18,928 bases of DNA from JBGSIZ01 sp041742255 (GCA_041742255.1 JBGSIZ010000196.1:1-18928), one strand, 5' to 3'; counted from the first letter of the stretch, positions 1 to 8,341 are shown. The notes: a model not told the origin generated them from the letters alone. Numbers and translations: made by a program.

Positions 1-639
1 CTCGGCCTGGCCTACAACCGGATCAAGAAAAACGCGAACACGTCGGTGTTGCTGCTCCTTCGGGAACTGGAAACCGGCACGTCCGAGGCCCGCGCCGAGG
101 CAAAATGGAACGTGCCCACCCTTTTGGACATGGCCCCCGCCGATCAACACCAGATCGCCGGATTGTCGTTCTTTGTGGTGATCCGAAACCCCTACAGCCG
201 CGTCCTGTCTGCCTTTCTTGACAAATTCCGGCATGCAAAATATCAACGCAAACACGGTCGCTTTGCGCTGACACCCGCAGGATTTGCGCAGTTCGTGGCG
301 TGGCTGGACACAGGCGGGCTGGCGCGGGACGCGCATTGGGACCTGCAGGAAAAACTGATCGCGGTGCCCTTTGACCAGTTTGACCGGGTCATCCGTTTTG
401 AAACCTTCCGCGAGGACATGATCGCGTTTCTGGACGCCGAAGGGATCACAGCCCCCGACGGCAGCCTGCAAACCTTGTTTCCCGCCGACGAAGGCAAACA
501 GACCGACGCCGACAAGAAACTGCAAACCTACTATACCCCGGACACGGCCGCCCGGGTGGCCCGGCTTTATGCCCGCGATTTCGCGATGTTGGGCTACAGC
601 ACCACATTCCCGGCGCAACTTGGTTTAGACGGCCCATGA
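1..639 (+). CDS. Sulfotransferase family protein, 5' end cut by the window
   Basis: The frame is open from base 1 to a TGA at 637-639, giving 212 codons, so the N-terminus lies outside the window. Near the left edge KKNANTSV (window codons 9-16) resembles the 5'-phosphosulfate-binding loop of PAPS-dependent sulfotransferases. IRNPYSRVLSAFLDKF (from codon 61) resembles the 3'-phosphate-binding motif RxPxxRxxSxY/F of the sulfotransferase family 2 fold (Pfam Sulfotransfer_2 type). Such enzymes move sulfate from PAPS to a sugar or other acceptor. The acceptor cannot be read from the sequence. The stop overlaps the ATG of the capsule-type gene in an ATGA, so the two are probably translated together and may act on the same surface polysaccharide. 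The family call is fairly firm; the role is inferred. Confidence 0.8.
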   Translation, partial: LGLAYNRIKKNANTSVLLLLRELETGTSEARAEAKWNVPTLLDMAPADQHQIAGLSFFVVIRNPYSRVLSAFLDKFRHAKYQRKHGRFALTPAGFAQFVAWLDTGGLARDAHWDLQEKLIAVPFDQFDRVIRFETFREDMIAFLDAEGITAPDGSLQTLFPADEGKQTDADKKLQTYYTPDTAARVARLYARDFAMLGYSTTFPAQLGLDGP

Positions 640-1739
640 TCGTCTGGCCCGCCGAACCCAAATCCGACAAGGACGCCGTGTTCCGCGTCCTCGCCACGTT
701 GGATGGGGGGGGCAAACGGCTGTGGATCGTGCCAATGCGGTTCGGCGACTACCCCGAAACGGCGGCACGGGTCGCAGTGGCTCTGCGTCGGGCCAAACGA
801 CAGCCAAAATCGGTTGTCCTACGGTGGCTCAAACGGCAGATGCTGCGCGGGCAATACAACTGGGCGCGGGGCTATTTCACGCGGCACCCCGACCATCTGG
901 CGGCGGCGTGGAACGGACTGACAGGGACACGCATGGCGTTTCTGATGGGTGCGCGGGATGCAGGTGCGGCCACGCTGCACGCCGAACGCGCGCCGTTTCC
1001 GGGGCGGATCACGCTGGATCCAACCGGGGTCAACGCCGAAGGGTCGGTGCCACAGGACCCCGCATTCTTTCTGGGTCAACCGCTTGACCCAGATTGGCGA
1101 CAGGCCGGAAACGCCCTGACCGCGCGGCCGTCGCGGCGGGCGGATGTGGGGCAATCCGTGGCCCCGTTGCCTGATACGCCGTTCCTCTTTTGCCCGCTTC
1201 AGGTGCCAAATGACAGTCAGGTCACATTGTTTGCGGGCTGGTCCGGGGGGATGGCGGGGTATCTCGAGGCATTGACACAGGCGGCGGCGTCCCTGCCCCC
1301 CGGCTGGCATCTGCGGGTCAAGGAACACCCCTCCGCGCGGGCCTCACTGGCGCAGGCCCTCGCCCCCCTTCTGGCCACGGGGCGGGCCGTGCTGGACAAC
1401 GACGCCGACAGTTTCGCGCAATTGGCAGCCTCAAAGGGGGTCGTGACGCTCAATTCCTCGATGGGACTACAGGCGTTTTTCTTTGATAAACCAGTGATTT
1501 GCGTGGGACTGGCGTTTTTCAACCTGCCCGGCCTGACCACTCCAGCCGGATCGCAAACCGCATTGGCCGCCGCATTTTCGGACGCGCCCGCGTTGGCGTT
1601 CGACGCCGACTTGCGGGGCAAATTCATAGGTTGGCTTTTGCGGGACTATTACCCGGCATTTGAAGGGAAAGGGGCTCGCCATGACACAGCCCACCTTACC
1701 GCATTCCTGCACAAGGCCCGGCGGATGCTGGATCGGTAG
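636..1739 (+). CDS. Capsule polysaccharide biosynthesis/export protein (KpsC/KpsS-like)
   Basis: This 367-residue protein starts at an ATG overlapping the preceding stop (ATGA). The C-terminal half carries the features of the capsule polysaccharide synthesis family (Capsule_synth, KpsC/KpsS relatives). These are a KEHP motif at residues 229-232, the block TLNSSMGLQA at 271-280 and KPVICVGLAFF at 285-295, followed by a GLT turn. Characterised members are Kdo transferases that build the linker of group 2 capsules, and the KEHP and NSS blocks are typical of the nucleotide-sugar-binding C-terminal half. No signal peptide or membrane segment is visible, which fits a cytoplasmic enzyme. The N-terminal third is less recognisable. 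Coupling to a sulfotransferase suggests a sulfated surface glycan. No convincing terminator follows the stop. Confidence 0.75.
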   Translation: MIVWPAEPKSDKDAVFRVLATLDGGGKRLWIVPMRFGDYPETAARVAVALRRAKRQPKSVVLRWLKRQMLRGQYNWARGYFTRHPDHLAAAWNGLTGTRMAFLMGARDAGAATLHAERAPFPGRITLDPTGVNAEGSVPQDPAFFLGQPLDPDWRQAGNALTARPSRRADVGQSVAPLPDTPFLFCPLQVPNDSQVTLFAGWSGGMAGYLEALTQAAASLPPGWHLRVKEHPSARASLAQALAPLLATGRAVLDNDADSFAQLAASKGVVTLNSSMGLQAFFFDKPVICVGLAFFNLPGLTTPAGSQTALAAAFSDAPALAFDADLRGKFIGWLLRDYYPAFEGKGARHDTAHLTAFLHKARRMLDR

Positions 1740-2109
1740 TTTTGCCAGACAGGTCAACGCGGCAAATCTGGTTCAGAGGGCAAGAATCATCCGCCCCGCC
1801 GTTGCGCGTCCGTTTTGCGTGCCCTGTTCGTCAACCGCCTGTTTTCTGCGCTGCAGCAATCCGCAATGGCGGTAAATTGCGCACCTGCACAATTGTGCGC
1901 CGATGCCCGACCCATCCGGCGCGATTGCGTTGAATTGCGGACGGTCTGTGATCCCCTTTCATTATCTCGCGACCAAACATCTTGCCGAGATCCACAGGCA
2001 CCGCCCGATGCGGTGACCTGTGGCCTTGAAACAAGACCATGCGCCCCAGCAGACAGCGATGCCCCTGCACATCGCAGGCGACTGCTGGGCGCCAACAGGG
2101 GAAGACATC
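1740..2109 (+). promoter_or_regulatory. Intergenic leader and promoter region of the urt operon
   Basis: These 370 bases between the capsule-type gene and urtA hold no open frame that looks coding. The region must contain the urtABCDE promoter. A perfect palindrome lies at 1887-1898. An AT-rich stretch near 1949-1956 (CATTAT) could be a -10 element, but no good -35 was found at the right distance. I looked for a sigma-54 -24/-12 element. The nearest match, TGGCGGTAAATTGC at 1867-1880, has only nine bases between its GG and GC instead of ten, so it is not called. A purine-rich ribosome-binding site, GGGGAAG (about 2098-2104), precedes the urtA ATG. Confidence 0.5.
1887..1898. promoter_or_regulatory. 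Perfect palindrome, candidate operator upstream of urtA
   Basis: GCACAATTGTGC is a perfect 12-bp palindrome. It is nested with a second inverted repeat, GCGCAC (1879-1884) and GTGCGC (1895-1900). The GCAC...GTGC arms resemble NtrC enhancer sites (TGCAC-Nx-GTGCA). Urea uptake operons are commonly under nitrogen control, so NtrC is a reasonable candidate. The spacing is not the classic one and the assignment is inference. The palindrome itself is seen directly. Confidence 0.45.
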
Positions 2110-3396
2110 ATGAAACTGACCAGACGCGCACTTTTGGCAACCGGCGTTGCCTCGTTTGCGATGCCGCGTATCGCATTCGCGCAAAGTGAGACCATCAAGA
2201 TCGGCGTGCTGCATTCGTTGTCCGGCACGATGGCCATTTCGGAAACCACGCTCAAGGACACCATGTTGATGCTGATCGAGGCGCAGAACGCCAAAGGCGG
2301 CCTGCTGGGCAAACAGTTGGAGGCGGTGGTGGTCGATCCGGCGTCCGACTGGCCCTTGTTCGCCGAAAAAGCGCGCGAATTGCTGACTGTGTCGAATGTC
2401 GATGTGATGTTCGGCTGCTGGACGTCCGTTTCGCGCAAATCCGTGCTGCCGGTGATCGAGGAATTGAACGGCCTGCTGTTCTACCCCGTGCAGTATGAAG
2501 GCGAGGAGTCGTCCAAGAACGTGTTCTACACCGGTGCCGCGCCGAACCAGCAGGCGATCCCGGCGGTGGATTACTACCTCGAGGAACTGGGGGTCACCAA
2601 ATTTGCGCTGCTGGGCACGGACTACGTGTATCCGCGCACAACGAACAACATTCTGGAAGCGTATCTGATTTCCAAAGGCATCCCGAAGGAGGACATCTTC
2701 GTCAATTACACGCCCTTCGGTCATTCCGACTGGTCCAAGATCGTGGGCGACGTTGTTGCGTTGGGCGCGGATGGCAAAAAGGTCGGGGTCATTTCCACGA
2801 TCAACGGCGATGCGAACATCGGTTTCTACAAGGAACTGGCCGCAGCAGGCGTGACCGCGGACACGCTGCCGGTCGTGGCGTTTTCGGTGGGTGAAGAAGA
2901 ACTGTCCGGTCTGGACACCACCAACCTTGCCGGGCATCTGGCCGCCTGGAACTACTTCATGTCGGCCGACACCCCGGAAAATGCGGCGTTCATCGCGGCG
3001 TGGAAAGCGTTTATCAAGGACGACGCCCGCGTGACCAACGACCCGATGGAGGCGCATTACATCGGTTTCAACATGTGGGTGAACGCGGTCACCGCCGCAG
3101 GCACCACCGATGTCGATGCCGTGTCGGCGGCCATGATCGGGCAGGAATTCCCGAACCTGACGGGCGGTATGGCCAAGATGCTCCCGAACCACCACCTGAC
3201 CAAACCCGTGCTGATTGGCGAAATTCGCGCCGATGGTCAGTTTGACATCATCAGCCAGACCGACCCGGTCGCGGGGGACGCATGGACGGACTTCCTGCCG
3301 GAATCGGCGGTGTTGGAGGCCGATTGGGCCGATCTGAAATGCGGTATGTATAACAAGGACACGGCGACCTGCGTTCAGCTGACGTCGAACTACTGA
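2110..3396 (+). CDS. urtA: Urea ABC transporter substrate-binding protein UrtA
   Basis: This 428-residue periplasmic binding protein catches urea and delivers it to the UrtBC permease. The chosen ATG has GGGGAAG about six bases upstream and begins a good export signal: basic MKLTRR, a hydrophobic core, and a likely cut after AFAQ near residue 25. Upstream in-frame starts would bury the signal. The twin arginine could also allow Tat export. The mature start (IKIGVLHSLSGTMAISE), SDWPLFAEKARELL, FGCWTSVSRKSVLPV and LLFYPVQYEGEE are hallmarks of UrtA within the amide/branched-chain amino acid binding proteins (Peripla_BP_5 type). It leads the urtABCDE operon and is separated from urtB by a strong hairpin, which may keep UrtA more abundant than the membrane subunits. 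Confidence 0.95.
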   Translation: MKLTRRALLATGVASFAMPRIAFAQSETIKIGVLHSLSGTMAISETTLKDTMLMLIEAQNAKGGLLGKQLEAVVVDPASDWPLFAEKARELLTVSNVDVMFGCWTSVSRKSVLPVIEELNGLLFYPVQYEGEESSKNVFYTGAAPNQQAIPAVDYYLEELGVTKFALLGTDYVYPRTTNNILEAYLISKGIPKEDIFVNYTPFGHSDWSKIVGDVVALGADGKKVGVISTINGDANIGFYKELAAAGVTADTLPVVAFSVGEEELSGLDTTNLAGHLAAWNYFMSADTPENAAFIAAWKAFIKDDARVTNDPMEAHYIGFNMWVNAVTAAGTTDVDAVSAAMIGQEFPNLTGGMAKMLPNHHLTKPVLIGEIRADGQFDIISQTDPVAGDAWTDFLPESAVLEADWADLKCGMYNKDTATCVQLTSNY

Positions 3397-3405
3397 TCCT
3401 TGAAC

Positions 3406-3442
3406 GGTGCGGGTGGGCCTCCCCCTGCCCGCACCCCCTTTT
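3406..3442 (+). terminator. Hairpin with short T tract between urtA and urtB
   Basis: GGTGCGGG (3406-3413) pairs perfectly with CCCGCACC (3428-3435), and a few more inner pairs are possible. The stem is followed by CCC and TTTT (3439-3442). It lies ten bases after the urtA stop and just before the urtB start. This arrangement looks like a partial terminator or a 3' stabilising structure that raises the amount of urtA message relative to the distal genes. Read-through must occur, because urtB has no other obvious promoter. Confidence 0.6.
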
Positions 3443-3456
3443 ATCCGGAAATCCTC

Positions 3457-5409
3457 ATGCGCCTTATCGCCTGCCTTGCTGCGGCCCTTGTCTGGCTTTT
3501 GCCGATGCTGTCCTTTGCCCAGACCACACCGGGCGCTACAGCAGCCGACATCATCGTCCAGAACCGTGCCCAGATCGAAAAACCGTCGCGCCAGACCATC
3601 GGCCCGGTAATCGCGGCGATTGCGTCCAGCGGCGATGCGATGGCGGATGATATCCTGCAGGCTTGGACTGAAAAACGGTTGGTTGTCCGCAAAGCCGATG
3701 GCGCGCTGTTCGTGGCCACCGCCGATGGCGACGGGTTCATCCTGACCGCGCTGGATGGCACCCCGGCTGGCCCCGCGGCCCAGCCTGACCTGACCGAGCT
3801 AAAGCCAAACGCGGGGGTGCGCGGCATGATCGCGGCGGCCTTGGTGCAATTCACATTGACGGACCCAAACCCTTTGCGGCGGGCCGAGGCCCTGCAATCC
3901 ATCGCCCGTGACCCCACGGCGGAAACGCTGGCCCCGCTCCGCGCGTCGATCGAGGCCGAACCAGATCCCGCCTTGAAGACGCAAAAGGTGCGGCTGGAGC
4001 GGTTTCTCACCCTGCGATTTGATCCGGACCCCGCCGCCCGGGTCGCAGCCATCGAACGCCTTGACGCGGACATCTCGCTTGACACCCGCGCGGCACTGAA
4101 CCCGTTGGTCGCAACAACCCGCGTCGCCGCCACGGACAACCCCGCTGGCAACATCGCCCGCCCGCTGGTCCTTGGCCGCGACATAACCGAGGCCGAGGCT
4201 TATGACCTGTTGGTCGCGGCAAACCTTGCCCCCGCGCGCCTGACGCTTCCGGACCAACGCGCGGCACTTGTGGCCAATATCGTGGACGGCCGCGTCGCGG
4301 GCATCCCCGTGGCGTACCTTAACAGCCAAGGCGCCCGTGACCGCGCCTACACGGCGTTGGAACAGGCGGGCATCGTCGCCACCGCCGCAACCAATGACGA
4401 AGCGGCAGCGGCACTCGCGGCTCACCGGTTTTATGAGGTTTACGTTGAACAAGACCCAACCGTGACCACCGCCGCCCGCAACGCCTTGACCACCATCGAC
4501 CGCAAGGTAGCAGTCATGCAGGCTGCTGATCTCGGCCTCGATGCGCTCTCGCTGGCGGCCATTTACTTTCTCGCGGCTATCGGGCTGGCCATCACGTTTG
4601 GCGTCATGGGGGTCATCAATATGGCGCATGGCGAATTCATCACCATCGGCGCCTATACCGGGTTTGTCGTGCAACTGTTCGTGCCCAATTACACGCTGTC
4701 GATCTTGATCGCCTTGCCCGTGGCCTTTGCCGTCACGTTTGCCGGCGGTGTCGCGATGGAACGGCTGGTGATACGCCACTTGTATAAACGACCGCTGGAA
4801 ACGCTTCTTGCTACTTTTGGCATCTCCATCGCGCTGCAACAAATCCTCAAGAATGTCTTTGGCACGCAGGCCCGTCCATTGACGGCACCGGGTTGGCTGG
4901 ATGGGGCGCTGTCGTTCAATGACGTGGTGTCGATCAGCTATATCCGGATTGCGATCTTCGTGCTGGCGCTGCTGTTCCTCCTGTTCTTTCTGTTCCTGAT
5001 GAAGCGCACGCGATTGGGGCTAGAGGTGCGGGCGGTCACGCAAAACCCGGCCATGGCCGCGTCCATGGGCATCAACCCCAACCGCATCAACATGCTGACC
5101 TTCGGGCTCGGATCCGGCATCGCGGGCATCGCCGGGGTCGCCATCGGGCTTTATGCCAAGGTCACATCGGAAATGGGGGCGGATTATATCGTGCAATCGT
5201 TCATGACCGTGGTGGTAGGCGGGGTTGGCAATGTCTGGGGCACATTGGCCGGGGCCACGATGATCGGCAGCTTGCAAAAGGTGATCGAATTCCTCAACCC
5301 GGCCAACACGCTCGCCGCCCAAACCTATATGATCTTGTTCATCATTCTGTTCATTCAGGTTCGACCCCGCGGCATCATCGCCTTGCGTGGCCGGGCGGCC
5401 GGAGATTGA
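3457..5409 (+). CDS. urtB: Urea ABC transporter permease UrtB
   Basis: A 650-residue inner-membrane permease subunit. The ATG at 3457 starts a clear signal sequence (MRLIACLAAALVWLLPMLSFAQ); an upstream in-frame start at 3400 would add 19 residues inside the urtA hairpin and is rejected. Residues of about 25-350 form a soluble alpha-helical region with HEAT-like alternation (for example TAETLAPLRASIEAEPDPAL). The LivH-type permease domain runs from about residue 355 to the end and includes GLAITFGVMGVINMAHGEF and GGVGNVWGTLAGA. A long periplasmic extension of this kind is normal for UrtB and distinguishes it from LivH. The next gene, urtC, begins five bases after the stop. Confidence 0.93.
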   Translation: MRLIACLAAALVWLLPMLSFAQTTPGATAADIIVQNRAQIEKPSRQTIGPVIAAIASSGDAMADDILQAWTEKRLVVRKADGALFVATADGDGFILTALDGTPAGPAAQPDLTELKPNAGVRGMIAAALVQFTLTDPNPLRRAEALQSIARDPTAETLAPLRASIEAEPDPALKTQKVRLERFLTLRFDPDPAARVAAIERLDADISLDTRAALNPLVATTRVAATDNPAGNIARPLVLGRDITEAEAYDLLVAANLAPARLTLPDQRAALVANIVDGRVAGIPVAYLNSQGARDRAYTALEQAGIVATAATNDEAAAALAAHRFYEVYVEQDPTVTTAARNALTTIDRKVAVMQAADLGLDALSLAAIYFLAAIGLAITFGVMGVINMAHGEFITIGAYTGFVVQLFVPNYTLSILIALPVAFAVTFAGGVAMERLVIRHLYKRPLETLLATFGISIALQQILKNVFGTQARPLTAPGWLDGALSFNDVVSISYIRIAIFVLALLFLLFFLFLMKRTRLGLEVRAVTQNPAMAASMGINPNRINMLTFGLGSGIAGIAGVAIGLYAKVTSEMGADYIVQSFMTVVVGGVGNVWGTLAGATMIGSLQKVIEFLNPANTLAAQTYMILFIILFIQVRPRGIIALRGRAAGD

Positions 5410-5413
5410 AACC

Positions 5414-6658
5414 ATGACCCGCACCCCGTCGCGCAGTTTCTTTGTCAGAAATCCTTCGGCGCTGATCTTTATCGCGGTGCTGGCGGTGTTTACGCTCGCC
5501 GTAACGGTTGCGTCAGACGCCTACGGGTTTGGCGGGCTGTCCACATCCTATGTCAAGACCTTGGGCAAAACGCTGTGCCTGTGCCTCGTCGCCTTGGCGA
5601 TGGACCTGATCTGGGGCTATGCGGGTATCCTGTCGCTGGGCCACATGGCATTTTTCGCACTCGGGGGCTACATGATCGGCATGTGGCTGATGTATGCCCG
5701 AACTGAGGAAATCGTGGTTCAGGCGCTGGCCCAAGGCGGATTGCCCGCCACCGCCGATGAAATCCGTCAAGGCATCGCAAGCCAGATTTTCGGCGTTGTC
5801 GGGTCGTCTGACCTGCCTGCAATCTGGGCCTTTGCCCACAGCCTGCCGTTACAACTGATGCTTGCGCTCGCGGTGCCCGGCGTTCTGGCGGCGGTGTTTG
5901 GCTGGCTGGCCTTTCGGAGCCGTGTCGCCGGGGTTTACCTTTCGATCCTGACACAGGCCATGACTTTGGCGCTGGCGCTTTATCTCTATCAAAACGACAG
6001 CGGACTTCGTGGTAACAACGGCCTTTCGGGTCTGCAAAACCTGCCCGGCCTCACCGACGTATCCCAAGACATTGTGTCGATCTGGTTTTTCTGGGCGTCG
6101 GCGGTGGCGTTGGGGTTGGTATATCTGGGGCTGGCATGGCTGGTCTCTGGAAAGTTCGGCAGCGTGATCCGTGCGATCCGCGATGACGAGGCGCGGGTGC
6201 GGTTTCTGGGCTACCCGGTGGAGGTCTATAAACTGTTCCTGTTCACCCTGACTGCTCTGATCGCCGCCCTTGCAGGTGTCCTGTATTATCCGCAGGCGGG
6301 CATCATCAACCCGGCAGAACTGGCCCCGATTGCAAGCATCTATCTTGCGGTCTGGGTGGCGATTGGCGGGCGGGGGCGGCTATATGGTGCGGTGATCGGG
6401 GCGGCCTTTGTGTCGCTGGTGTCTAGCGCGTTCACCTCAGGCCGGTTGCCCAATATCCCGCTTGGCCCGGTGTCGCTGAACTGGGTGGACTGGTGGCTGG
6501 TGTTGTTGGGGGCGGGTTTCGTTGCGGTCACCTTGTTTGCGCCCAAGGGTATCGGCGGGGTCTTTGACCGCCTGCAACGGATCACACCTCCAGATCGCAA
6601 AGGCGCGGCCCTTGGCCCCGACGATGGCAGCCTGCAGGAAAAAGAGGCGCAACAATGA
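5414..6658 (+). CDS. urtC: Urea ABC transporter permease UrtC
   Basis: A 414-residue second permease subunit of the urea importer, of the LivM type. The ATG at 5414 is preferred because GGAG (5400-5403) lies about ten bases upstream. The in-frame ATG at 5387 would overlap urtB and has no better ribosome-binding site. Multiple membrane helices are visible. The signature stretch MDLIWGYAGILSLGHMAFFALGG is typical of UrtC, and AIRDDEARVRFLGYPVEVYKLF is the cytoplasmic coupling loop that contacts the ATPases. The C-terminal tail is hydrophilic and charged. The stop overlaps the urtD start in an ATGA, so translation is probably coupled. Confidence 0.93.
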   Translation: MTRTPSRSFFVRNPSALIFIAVLAVFTLAVTVASDAYGFGGLSTSYVKTLGKTLCLCLVALAMDLIWGYAGILSLGHMAFFALGGYMIGMWLMYARTEEIVVQALAQGGLPATADEIRQGIASQIFGVVGSSDLPAIWAFAHSLPLQLMLALAVPGVLAAVFGWLAFRSRVAGVYLSILTQAMTLALALYLYQNDSGLRGNNGLSGLQNLPGLTDVSQDIVSIWFFWASAVALGLVYLGLAWLVSGKFGSVIRAIRDDEARVRFLGYPVEVYKLFLFTLTALIAALAGVLYYPQAGIINPAELAPIASIYLAVWVAIGGRGRLYGAVIGAAFVSLVSSAFTSGRLPNIPLGPVSLNWVDWWLVLLGAGFVAVTLFAPKGIGGVFDRLQRITPPDRKGAALGPDDGSLQEKEAQQ

Positions 6659-7398
6659 CCGCGCTTCTGGAGGTGTCCGGCATCTCGGTCAGTTTTGACG
6701 GCTTCCGGGCCATCAACAACTTGTCGTTCTCCATCGGCCCGGCCGAATTGCGGGCCATCATCGGCCCCAATGGCGCAGGCAAGACCACGTTCATGGACAT
6801 CGTCACGGGCAAAACCAACCCGGACCAAGGGACGATCACTTTTGGCGACCGTGCAGTGTCGCTTCTTGGCATGGACGAAGCCCGGATTGCCCGCGAAGGG
6901 ATCGGACGCAAATTCCAGCGGCCAACTGTGTTCGAAGATCAAAGCGTGCAAGACAATCTGATCCTCGCGCTCAGGGCCGCCCGCAGCCCGTGGCGCGTTC
7001 TGTTCTGGACACCCAATGCCGCCGATCTGGTTCGCGTGGCGGAACTGGCGCAAGAGGTCGGTCTTTCGGACCACTTGCCGCGCAAGTCGGGCGAACTCAG
7101 CCACGGGCAGAAACAATGGTTGGAAATCGGTATGCTGCTGGCGCAGGAACCCCGTCTGTTGCTTGTGGACGAACCCGCCGCAGGCATGACCCCGGCGGAA
7201 CGGGAACAAACCACCAACCTTCTGGTATCGCTGGCCAAAACCCGCGCGGTTGTGGTGGTGGAACATGATATGGATTTTGTGCGCCGCCTGAATTGCCGGG
7301 TGACTGTGCTGCACGAAGGGGCGGTTCTGGCTGAAGGGTCATTGGATCATGTGACGGCTGACCAACAAGTCATCAGCGTTTATCTGGGGCGAGGCTAA
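6655..7398 (+). CDS. urtD: Urea ABC transporter ATP-binding protein UrtD
   Basis: A 247-residue ATPase of the LivG type that powers urea uptake. Visible motifs are Walker A GPNGAGKTT at residues 37-45, the ABC signature LSHGQKQWLEIG from residue 148, Walker B LLLVDEP at 168-174 followed by AAGMTP, and the H-loop VVVEHDMDFV. GIGRKFQRPTVFEDQSV is the Q-loop region usual for UrtD. The signature has LSHGQ rather than LSGGQ, which is common in this subfamily. The start overlaps urtC by four bases, and the stop overlaps the urtE ATG by one base (TAATG). Confidence 0.95.
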   Translation: MTALLEVSGISVSFDGFRAINNLSFSIGPAELRAIIGPNGAGKTTFMDIVTGKTNPDQGTITFGDRAVSLLGMDEARIAREGIGRKFQRPTVFEDQSVQDNLILALRAARSPWRVLFWTPNAADLVRVAELAQEVGLSDHLPRKSGELSHGQKQWLEIGMLLAQEPRLLLVDEPAAGMTPAEREQTTNLLVSLAKTRAVVVVEHDMDFVRRLNCRVTVLHEGAVLAEGSLDHVTADQQVISVYLGRG

Positions 7399-8093
7399 TG
7401 CTTCAAACATCGGGCCTGACCTTGCACTACGGCGGCAGCCAGATTTTGCACGGAATTGATTTTGCGGCCAAAGCAGGCGAAATCACTTGCATCATGGGGC
7501 CAAACGGGGTTGGCAAAACCTCTTTTCTCAAGGCGCTGGCGGGCACCCATCCACGGTCTGGCGGTACTGTCACGCTGAACGGCGCGACCCTACCCGTCTG
7601 TCGCCCACAGGATATGGCGCGGCGTGGCCTGTCGATCGTGCCGCAGGGGCGGATGATCTTTCCACTGCTGACCGTGCGCGAAAATCTTGAAACCGCCTTT
7701 GCCGTGTTACCCAAATCCGACCATGTCATACCGGACGAAATCTATACGCTGTTCCCAATCCTAAAGGACTTTTTGCATCGGCGCGGCGGCGACCTGTCGG
7801 GCGGGCAACAACAACAACTGGCCATCGCCCGCGCGCTGATCATGCGGCCCAAGGTGATGTTGTTGGATGAACCAACCGAAGGCATCCAACCCAGCGTCAT
7901 CCAGCAAATAGGTCATGTGCTGACCTATCTGAAATCCAAAGGGGACATGGCGATTATCCTTGTCGAACAGTATTTCGAATTCGCCTACGGCCTTGCAGAC
8001 CAGGTCTATGTGCTGCGGCGCGGTGCGGTATCGCTCAGCGGAGAGGCTGCCAGCTTTGACAAGACACAGTTGCGGATGGCGGTATCCGTCTAG
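7398..8093 (+). CDS. urtE: Urea ABC transporter ATP-binding protein UrtE
   Basis: A 231-residue ATPase of the LivF type, the second nucleotide-binding subunit of the urea importer. Walker A is GPNGVGKTS (residues 34-42), the signature is LSGGQQQQLAIARAL (from 133), and Walker B is VMLLDEPTEGIQP (from 153). VEQYFEFAYGLADQVYVL is the H-loop region, where the usual histidine after VEQ is replaced by Tyr, as is common in UrtE/LivF proteins. It is the last urt gene. The stop is followed by an atypical, AT-richer scar and not by the urease structural genes often found next to urt in this group. Confidence 0.95.
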   Translation: MLQTSGLTLHYGGSQILHGIDFAAKAGEITCIMGPNGVGKTSFLKALAGTHPRSGGTVTLNGATLPVCRPQDMARRGLSIVPQGRMIFPLLTVRENLETAFAVLPKSDHVIPDEIYTLFPILKDFLHRRGGDLSGGQQQQLAIARALIMRPKVMLLDEPTEGIQPSVIQQIGHVLTYLKSKGDMAIILVEQYFEFAYGLADQVYVLRRGAVSLSGEAASFDKTQLRMAVSV

Positions 8094-8341
8094 AACCGAA
8101 CCACATCAAGCAGAACCAGCCGCAAACGGACCACCCGGACCGCTCGTGGTTCAATACTGATGATTTGGTGCCCAGAGAGACTCATATTAACGCATTAATT
8201 ACTGATACTATTTATAAAACTGAGTGTGGCCTTTCTGCCGTACCCCGGACCATACCCCCAGCGAAAAAGTTGCCAATAAACCGAGTCTCAACACACCAGA
8301 TCCACCGCTCAACTAATCGATCGATTGTCCCATACAAGCTC
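8094..8341. other. Atypical AT-rich spacer downstream of urtE
   Basis: This part of the 540-base gap between urtE and the alcohol dehydrogenase gene is clearly AT-richer than its surroundings, especially 8183-8222. A 91-codon plus-strand frame covers 8165-8440 but has no ribosome-binding site and no recognisable family, so it is not called. No convincing terminator for the urt operon was found; GAACCAC (8097-8103) and GTGGTTC (8146-8152) could pair, but the loop is too long. The composition and the neighbouring transposase remnant suggest inserted and decayed mobile DNA. Confidence 0.5.
8166..8183 (-). repeat. Possible tRNA 3'-end-like attachment-site remnant
   Basis: On the minus strand this reads GAGTCTCTCTGGGCACCA. 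It ends in CCA and resembles the 3' end of a tRNA gene, the usual target of tyrosine integrases. The preceding bases do not give a proper T-loop and no cloverleaf exists, so it is at most a short att core. Nearby at 8238-8246 and 8250-8258 lie near-identical direct repeats (CCGTACCCC and CCATACCCC) that could be integrase arm sites. No integrase gene is present. The assignment is tentative. Confidence 0.25.

Noticed and set aside
1867..1880. Possible sigma-54 promoter (TGGCGGTAAATTGC) upstream of urtA
   Set aside because: The GG-GC spacing is nine bases instead of the required ten, and the -24 half is imperfect.
1831..3195. Long minus-strand open frame opposite urtA (454 codons)
   Set aside because: It is antisense to a clear UrtA gene, is rich in His and Arg as expected for a shadow of high-GC coding DNA, and has no recognisable domain or ribosome-binding site.
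3457..4520. UrtB as a novel fusion of a soluble domain to a permease
   Set aside because: A long N-terminal periplasmic extension with a signal sequence is normal for the UrtB family.
3799..4842. Long minus-strand open frame opposite urtB (347 codons)
   Set aside because: Shadow of UrtB with low-complexity Gly/Arg/His composition; no family features.
8166..8183. A genuine tRNA gene on the minus strand
   Set aside because: Only an 18-base 3'-end-like sequence is present; the T-loop is wrong and no cloverleaf can be drawn. It is kept only as a tentative att remnant.
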